Below, in pieces: positions 4,978 through 8,911 of a stretch of 8,911 nucleotides of DNA (within the stretch, counting starts at the first letter, position 1; each line of letters begins with the position of its first letter). The notes under the pieces are model-generated. The model was not told the DNA's origin. It was given only the letters and a program-made list of their open reading frames with translations, and did no database searches. A program made the position numbers and the translations under genes. The stretch covers positions 1 to 8,911 of the forward strand of contig JBIQLO010000171.1 in assembly GCA_044464175.1 (NCBI GenBank), in the 5' to 3' direction. The DNA is from JBIQLO01 sp044464175. GTDB taxonomy: Bacteria; Planctomycetota; Phycisphaerae; Tepidisphaerales; Tepidisphaeraceae.

Positions 4978-7044
4978 ATGAACCGAAACGCCCCGCTGCT
5001 CGCCACGCTCCTGCTCTGTCTCAGCGCTGTCGCCGCCTTCGCCCAGAGCGGCCCGGATTCCATGACCGCCGACCCCCAAACCCTCCTGCTGCTCCAGGTG
5101 AAGGATGGGGCGCTGATCGATGCCGCCGGCGCCCTCAAGCCCAAGCTCCAGGGCGCAACCATCGTCGCCGACCCGCAATTCGGCCACGTCCTCTCCTTCG
5201 GCGACGGCGACAAAAACGGCATCACCATCCCCGACAAGGGGCACATGAATTTCTCCAAAGGCTTCACCTTCGAAGCCTGGGTCTACCTGCAGGGGGAGGA
5301 CAAAACCCCCAACCCCGGTGGCACGCTGGCCGCCAAGATGGGCACCTTCGCCGCGGCCATCTCCAAGGATGGCAAATTCAATGTCACTAACTTTGATTTC
5401 CCCACCCAGAAAATCATCACCACCGACAAGGACCAGCTCGACTACTTCCCCGTGGGCCGCCCCCACTTCGGCGGCGTCTTCAACCTGCCGCAGAACCAGT
5501 GGGTGAAACTGGCCGTCACCTACAACCCCGCCCGCAAGGTCATCCGAAGCTGGATCGACGGCGGCATCGACCGCACCTGCTACCTCGCCCGCGCCGGCCA
5601 GCAGCCCTTGCAGGTCGATCCCGACAAGCCCCTGGAGCTGTTCAAGGGGATGAAAAACCTCCGCGTCGGCCCGGTGCGCCTCTCGTCCGTCGCCCGCCCC
5701 ATCGGCGATGAGCCGCCGATGGAAATTTACATCCACCAGCTCCCCTATGAAGGAAAAATCGCCCTCCAGTTCGAGCACCTGGACCCCGCCCTCCACTACC
5801 CCGTCGATGTCGCCCTCAACTGGGAGCTGCCCCCCGGCCCCAACAAGGTGATCCAGCGCATCCGCCTCGACTCCCCCGCCCCCCGCGTCTTCAAGTTCAC
5901 CCCCCCCAGCTGGCGCAACGCCCTGGGATTCACCCTCAACCTCAAGGCCGTCTCCCAGAACCGGCAGATCTACGCCCGCAGCCTCGTCGTCGGCAACTTC
6001 CTGGCCAACGCCAAGGGCCGTTATCGCATCAACGCCGATAAGAGCCTGACCATCGACGGCAAAAAACGCTTCCCCCTCATGATGTACCATGTCCCGGCCG
6101 AAGATTACCCCATGGTCGCGGAGATGGGCTTCAACATCCTCACCCCGCGGGGCATTCCCCCCCGCGTGAACACCCCCAAGGCCATCGAATATATCCAGTC
6201 CCTTTTGAAAGCCGCCCAGTCGGCCGGCGTCCACCTGTCGATGGGCGCTAAAACCCACGTCGCCGCCCTGGACCAGCCCGCCCTGGCCCTCTGGTACATC
6301 GCCGATGAACCCTGGGTGACGCTCCACAAATTGATCGTCAGCTACAACGCCGCCAAGGCGCTCGACCCCGATGTCCCCACCCTCATCGTCCAGAACAACC
6401 TCACCCGCATGAGCGAATCGGCCGAGGGAACCGACATCATCGGCTGCGACCCCTACCCCATCCCCCGCGTCTCGCTGCGCGCGGTCTCCTACGCCACCGA
6501 CGCCACCGTCCGCGCCGTCGCCGGCATCAAGCCCGTCTGGACCGTCGTCTGCCAGTACAAGTACGCCCACGATGACAAACGCCCCTCCCTCCAGGAGCTG
6601 CGCTGCATGTTCCGACTGGCCATCATCTCCGGCGCCAACGGGCTGGGTGTCTACGCCTGGGATGATCGGGCCAAGGACGGCACCGGCTGGTACACCAAAA
6701 ACGACCCCGAGGCGGTGAACATCCTTCGCCAGGCCGTGGGTGAACTGGTCCGGCTCAATGACATCCTGGTCATTCCCAACGCCCCGCGCAAGCTGAGCAT
6801 TTCCCCGGCCAACCCCGCCCTCCACGCCGCCGTCAAGGAAGCCGACGGCAAGATGTACCTCTTCGTCGCCAACGACGCCCGCCAGGCCCAGGAGGGCGCC
6901 CTCCGCATCGACGGCCTGACCCAGGCCCAGGCCACTCCCCTCGACGGCGCTAACCCCCTCACCTTCGCCGCCGGCCAGGCGACTCTCAAACTGCCCCCTC
7001 TGGGCGTAGGCCTCTACGAGATCAAACCGGCTCCGAAGAAATAA
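4978..7044 (+). CDS. Secreted putative glycoside hydrolase: LamG-like domain plus TIM-barrel-like domain
   Basis: A 688-residue protein. Residues 1-22 are a signal peptide (MNRNAP, hydrophobic LLATLLLCLSAVAA, cleavage after AFA), with no lipobox cysteine, so export to the periplasm or outside is likely. Residues about 34-240 look like a concanavalin A/LamG-type fold: GITIPDKGHMNFSKGFTFEAWVYL, then QWVKLAVTYNPA and SWIDGG are characteristic. A beta-rich linker spans about 247-342. From about 350, DKSLTIDGKKRFPLMMYH leads into a barrel-like region with LWYIADEPW (Glu444, the best acid/base candidate), TDIIGCDPYPIPR, KPVWTVVCQYKY and ISGANGLGVYAWDD. Residues about 605-684 form a C-terminal beta domain. 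I cannot assign a known GH family. No second catalytic glutamate stands out on the late strand, where Gln526 sits, so catalysis is unproven. It could instead be a glycan-binding or degenerate enzyme. The sulfatase nearby suggests sulfated polysaccharide as substrate. Confidence 0.85.
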   Translation: MNRNAPLLATLLLCLSAVAAFAQSGPDSMTADPQTLLLLQVKDGALIDAAGALKPKLQGATIVADPQFGHVLSFGDGDKNGITIPDKGHMNFSKGFTFEAWVYLQGEDKTPNPGGTLAAKMGTFAAAISKDGKFNVTNFDFPTQKIITTDKDQLDYFPVGRPHFGGVFNLPQNQWVKLAVTYNPARKVIRSWIDGGIDRTCYLARAGQQPLQVDPDKPLELFKGMKNLRVGPVRLSSVARPIGDEPPMEIYIHQLPYEGKIALQFEHLDPALHYPVDVALNWELPPGPNKVIQRIRLDSPAPRVFKFTPPSWRNALGFTLNLKAVSQNRQIYARSLVVGNFLANAKGRYRINADKSLTIDGKKRFPLMMYHVPAEDYPMVAEMGFNILTPRGIPPRVNTPKAIEYIQSLLKAAQSAGVHLSMGAKTHVAALDQPALALWYIADEPWVTLHKLIVSYNAAKALDPDVPTLIVQNNLTRMSESAEGTDIIGCDPYPIPRVSLRAVSYATDATVRAVAGIKPVWTVVCQYKYAHDDKRPSLQELRCMFRLAIISGANGLGVYAWDDRAKDGTGWYTKNDPEAVNILRQAVGELVRLNDILVIPNAPRKLSISPANPALHAAVKEADGKMYLFVANDARQAQEGALRIDGLTQAQATPLDGANPLTFAAGQATLKLPPLGVGLYEIKPAPKK

Positions 7045-7049
7045 TTTTC

Positions 7050-7067
7050 CCCGATAAGGTGATCGGG
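7050..7067. other. Inverted repeat after the hydrolase gene
   Basis: CCCGAT (7050-7055) and ATCGGG (7062-7067) are perfectly complementary around a six-base loop, just after the hydrolase stop. No T-run follows, so it is at most a weak terminator or processing site. The GTG at 7059 lies in its loop, which is one reason not to start the next gene there. Confidence 0.35.
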
Positions 7068-7085
7068 CCGGGGCAAGTCGTCGAT

Positions 7086-7090
7086 AAGGA
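7086..7090 (+). promoter_or_regulatory. Ribosome binding site for the membrane protein gene
   Basis: AAGGA ends four bases before the ATG at 7095 (AAGGAAAGAATG). The spacing is slightly short, but it supports this ATG over the GTG at 7059. Confidence 0.5.
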
Positions 7091-7094
7091 AAGA

Positions 7095-7880
7095 ATGGAA
7101 GCCCCTAATGACGACTGGGCCCCGGCCCCCTCAGCCCGCGGGAAACAATCTTTGACCGCCTTGACGCTTGAACCGCGAAAAACCCTCAAGGTCCTGCTCG
7201 CCCTCTCCCTGATGTTTGTCGCCCTCGATCTGGTGCGCCTGGCTTGGATCCATTTCATGGGACCCAACTCGTATCACGAGCTCTGGTCCCGCTTTGACCT
7301 GGACCTGGAGCAGTCCGTCCCCACCTGGTTTTCCGCCCTGATCCTCTTTGCCGCCGGCTTCTTCCTCTGGTCCATTGCCGCCGAAAAACGCCGCCGCCAC
7401 GATCGCTTTCGCAAGCACTGGTCCGGGCTGTCCCTGATTTTCCTCCTCCTCTCCATGGACGAAATCGCCTCCTTCCACAATCGCGTTCACATGCCCCACT
7501 ACTGGGGCCCCTTCCATTACGCCTGGGTCTTGCCGGCGATGATCTTCCTGTGCCTCTTTTTCGTCTCCTATCTCCGCTTCCTCTTCCATCTCTCCCCCTT
7601 CTTCCGATATCTCTTCATCATTTCCGGGGCGATCTTCGTCTTTGGAGCGGTCGGCCTGGAGGCGGTCGAGGGACAGGTAGCGCAGTACTGGGGTATTCAC
7701 TTGTTCTATCACCTGCTGACCAACGTGGAGGAGGGATGCGAGATGATCGGCGTTTCCCTCTTTATCTATGCCCTGCTCGAGTATCTTCAGTTAATGACCG
7801 GCCAGATCACCCTTGCCCTGACCAAGGATGAGGCGCTGGCCCGAAAATCCGAGAACACCGCCGCCATGGCTCATGCTTGA
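7095..7880 (+). CDS. Six-segment membrane protein of unknown function
   Basis: A 261-residue protein. Hydrophobic stretches suggest six membrane segments near residues 31-52, 77-96, 107-127, 142-163, 170-190 and 214-234, joined by short basic loops such as EKRRRHDRFRK. Polar residues sit in or beside the segments: MDEIASFHNRVH (Asp122, Glu123, His128, His132), GLEAVEGQ (Glu189, Glu192) and NVEEGCEM (Glu212, Glu213, Glu216). Such a cluster could bind a metal or be a catalytic site; hydrolases of the CREST type use acidic and His residues in membranes, but their motifs are not clearly matched. I recall similar DE-x-x-x-x-H and EEG-x-EM patterns in uncharacterised bacterial membrane proteins. 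The gene starts 50 bases after the hydrolase and may share its transcript. Its 3' end overlaps the convergent tsaE gene by ten bases. An upstream GTG at 7059 would add 12 residues. Confidence 0.88.
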   Translation: MEAPNDDWAPAPSARGKQSLTALTLEPRKTLKVLLALSLMFVALDLVRLAWIHFMGPNSYHELWSRFDLDLEQSVPTWFSALILFAAGFFLWSIAAEKRRRHDRFRKHWSGLSLIFLLLSMDEIASFHNRVHMPHYWGPFHYAWVLPAMIFLCLFFVSYLRFLFHLSPFFRYLFIISGAIFVFGAVGLEAVEGQVAQYWGIHLFYHLLTNVEEGCEMIGVSLFIYALLEYLQLMTGQITLALTKDEALARKSENTAAMAHA

Positions 7881-8320
7881 TCCGCCGCGCTCTCTGGCCC
7901 GTTCCGGATGCTGATCCGGCGCGTGGTCCGCCCCGTCGGCTCAATATCGATCGAAATGGTGTCCTCCGGCAGCAGCCCCCCCGCGCGCTGCGGCCATTCC
8001 ACCACCACAACCCCCTTCTGCTCCAGCAGTTCCGTAAACCCGATCCCCTCCAGATCATCCTCCGTCACCCGGTAGGCGTCCAGGTGATAAACGCTCAACC
8101 GCCCGGTGTCATAGACGTTCAGCAGCACATACGTCGGGCTGGAAACGCTCCGCACATCCCCCCCCAGTCCCCCCACCAGTCCCCCCACAAACTGCGTCTT
8201 GCCCGCCCCCAGCGGGCCCTGCAGCGCAATGCACTCCCCCCCTTTTAGACGCTCCGCCAACGCCGCCCCCAGCGCTTCGGTCCCCTTCACGCTCCTGCTG
8301 ATGTGCTGGGTCGTCTTCAT
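7871..8320 (-). CDS. tsaE: tRNA threonylcarbamoyladenosine biosynthesis ATPase TsaE
   Basis: TsaE (YjeE) is the small ATPase that works with TsaB and TsaD to transfer the threonylcarbamoyl group to A37 of ANN-decoding tRNAs in the cytoplasm. The 149-residue reading is the usual length. GPLGAGKT at 35-42 is the Walker A motif. SSPTY (60-64), HLDAYR (79-84) and VEWP (107-110) are the family's conserved blocks in the right order. The chosen ATG at 8320-8318 overlaps the thiL stop as ATGA, the usual sign of translational coupling; an in-frame GTG at 8341 would add seven residues and overlap thiL more. A GGAG at 8339-8336 is too far (15 bases) to act alone. Its end overlaps the convergent membrane protein gene by ten bases. 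The glycine-rich GGLVGGLGGD after the Walker A motif comes from a C-run-rich, repetitive stretch (8157-8188), somewhat unusual but in frame. Confidence 0.96.
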   Translation of the reverse strand: MKTTQHISRSVKGTEALGAALAERLKGGECIALQGPLGAGKTQFVGGLVGGLGGDVRSVSSPTYVLLNVYDTGRLSVYHLDAYRVTEDDLEGIGFTELLEQKGVVVVEWPQRAGGLLPEDTISIDIEPTGRTTRRISIRNGPESAADQA

Positions 8321-8911
8321 CGGCCGATTTTGTGGCTCCACCCCCCGCCCGGCAGCGGGCGGGTTCCCCCATCCTCCCGCAGCAGGATGTCCTTTTCTTC
8401 AGTGACTGTCCCTATTTTTATCCCCACCGGCGGCAACGCCGTCGAAGTCGTGAACAGCAGCTCATAATCCTCCCCATCCTCCAGCGCGTGCTCCAGCGGC
8501 GTGCGCCCATTGGAGCTGCTCAACGCCCGCGCATCGGCATGAATCGGAATCCGTCCCGCCTCCACGATCGCCCCCACTCCGCTCCGGGCGCAGATTTGCC
8601 GCAGGTCCCGCGCCAGCCCGTCGCTCAGGTCGATCATCGCCGTCACATGGGCCGATTGCGCCAACTGCCGCCCCAGATGCACCCGCGGCTCAAAGCTCAT
8701 GTGCCGCCCCAGCAAACTCCCCCCCAGCGGGCCCGTGACATAAATCCCATCCCCCGGCTTGGCCCCCTCCCGCCCCACCGGCTTCACCCCGGCCGAGCGC
8801 CCCAGGATCGTCACCGTCAGCGCCCGGCCCCCCCCCCCCCCCCCCCCTGCCCCCCCCCCGCCCGGGGGCGTAAAACAGGTCCCCCCCCCCCTTTGCCCCC
8901 CCGAGAAATAC
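8317..8911 (-). CDS. thiL: Thiamine-monophosphate kinase ThiL, C-terminal part; 5' side damaged and cut
   Basis: ThiL phosphorylates thiamine monophosphate to thiamine diphosphate with ATP, the last step of the pathway. From about 8826 down to the TGA at 8319-8317 the frame reads cleanly: ALTVTILGRSAGVKP, GAKPGDGIYVTGPLGGSLLG, then AMIDLSDGLARDL, SGVGAIVEAGRIPI and EHALEDGEDYELLFTTS. These are the conserved blocks of the middle and C-terminal AIR-synthase-like domain. The GTG at 8814 lies inside a conserved strand (ALTVTILG) and is not the start. Upstream, the frame stays open to the edge but encodes glycine runs, with islands such as TCFTPPG that resemble the GGDT-proline segment usually found here. 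I read that part as damaged sequence. About half of a normal ~320-residue protein is therefore visible. The stop overlaps the tsaE start, making a thiL-tsaE operon. Confidence 0.92.
   Translation of the reverse strand, partial: YFSGGQRGGGTCFTPPGGGGAGGGGGGGRALTVTILGRSAGVKPVGREGAKPGDGIYVTGPLGGSLLGRHMSFEPRVHLGRQLAQSAHVTAMIDLSDGLARDLRQICARSGVGAIVEAGRIPIHADARALSSSNGRTPLEHALEDGEDYELLFTTSTALPPVGIKIGTVTEEKDILLREDGGTRPLPGGGWSHKIGR
8344..8363. other. GC-rich inverted repeat inside the 3' end of thiL
   Basis: CCCGCCC (8344-8350) and GGGCGGG (8357-8363) pair perfectly around a six-base loop, about 25 bases upstream of the tsaE start on the shared transcript. It may be only a by-product of GC-rich codons for PLPGGG. 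Confidence 0.3.
8828..8911. other. Probable sequencing or assembly artefact: long C runs
   Basis: C runs of 20, 10, 11 and 7 bases or so (8828-8847, 8850-8859, 8881-8891, 8896-8902) interrupt a conserved part of thiL. On the opposite strand they are G runs, which is what two-colour sequencers write when signal is lost near read ends. The region should not be used for gene content. Confidence 0.75.

Noticed and set aside
4038..5267. 409-residue antisense reading frame across the prepilin gene and the start of the hydrolase
   Set aside because: Same shadow composition; it crosses two well-supported genes and their ribosome sites and shows no recognisable domain.
4960..6825. 621-residue antisense reading frame opposite the hydrolase gene
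   Set aside because: It lies fully opposite a gene with signal peptide and domains, and its product is a repetitive Gly/Val/Asp/Glu mix typical of the reverse complement of GC-rich codons.
7059..7094. GTG start at 7059 for the membrane protein
   Set aside because: It lies in the loop of an inverted repeat and has no spaced ribosome site; ATG 7095 has AAGGA upstream.
8157..8188. Tandem CAGTCCCCCC-like repeat in tsaE as a regulatory or CRISPR-like repeat
   Set aside because: It is only two to three short imperfect units and simply encodes a Gly/Val/Leu stretch after the Walker A motif.
8812..8814. GTG at 8814 as the start of thiL
   Set aside because: It falls inside the conserved strand ALTVTILG, so it is an internal valine codon of a longer gene.

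Overview
The window is GC-rich, double-stranded bacterial DNA packed with protein genes. No rRNA, tRNA, CRISPR array or insertion sequence is visible. The gene mix suggests a Planctomycetota-type genome, perhaps class Phycisphaerae, with Verrucomicrobiota or Lentisphaerota as alternatives. The clues are a formylglycine-type sulfatase, an AraC regulator with a PocR-like sensor, a prepilin-like protein with the H-X9-DG C-terminal motif, a large secreted LamG-like/TIM-barrel protein, and a dispersed 'CAGGC-TCC-GCCTG' hairpin repeat of a kind I recall from such genomes. This placement is an inference; no marker gene settles it.

Layout. Positions 1-475 (minus) hold the N-terminal third of a sulfatase, cut by the window edge. 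Positions 541-1365 (minus) encode a PocR/AraC-type regulator just upstream of it. A 243-base divergent intergenic region with an unusually AT-rich core (about 1465-1545) separates this pair from a plus-strand gene for a 780-residue protein of unknown function (1609-3951), which carries an internal duplication of about 220 residues. A 167-base repeat-rich spacer follows. Next come a prepilin-like gene (4119-4880), a secreted putative glycoside hydrolase (4978-7044) and a six-segment membrane protein (7095-7880), all on the plus strand. The last of these meets the minus-strand tsaE gene (7871-8320) tail to tail with a 10-base overlap. tsaE is preceded by thiL, with an ATGA stop/start overlap; thiL runs off the right end.

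How the genes may work together. The left and middle parts look like an accessory polysaccharide-use region: a sulfatase, a sugar- or diol-responsive regulator, a secreted LamG-like/TIM-barrel enzyme and a conserved-looking orphan protein. The right end is housekeeping: ThiL makes thiamine diphosphate and TsaE takes part in the tRNA t6A modification.

The last ~90 bases (8828-8911) consist mostly of long C runs (G runs on the coding strand of thiL). They look like sequencing or assembly damage rather than biology. Many long antisense reading frames exist, but they are shadows of GC-rich codons. The parts that remain undescribed in function are the 780-residue duplicated protein, the membrane protein with acidic and histidine residues in or near its segments, and the putative hydrolase with no obvious second catalytic glutamate.
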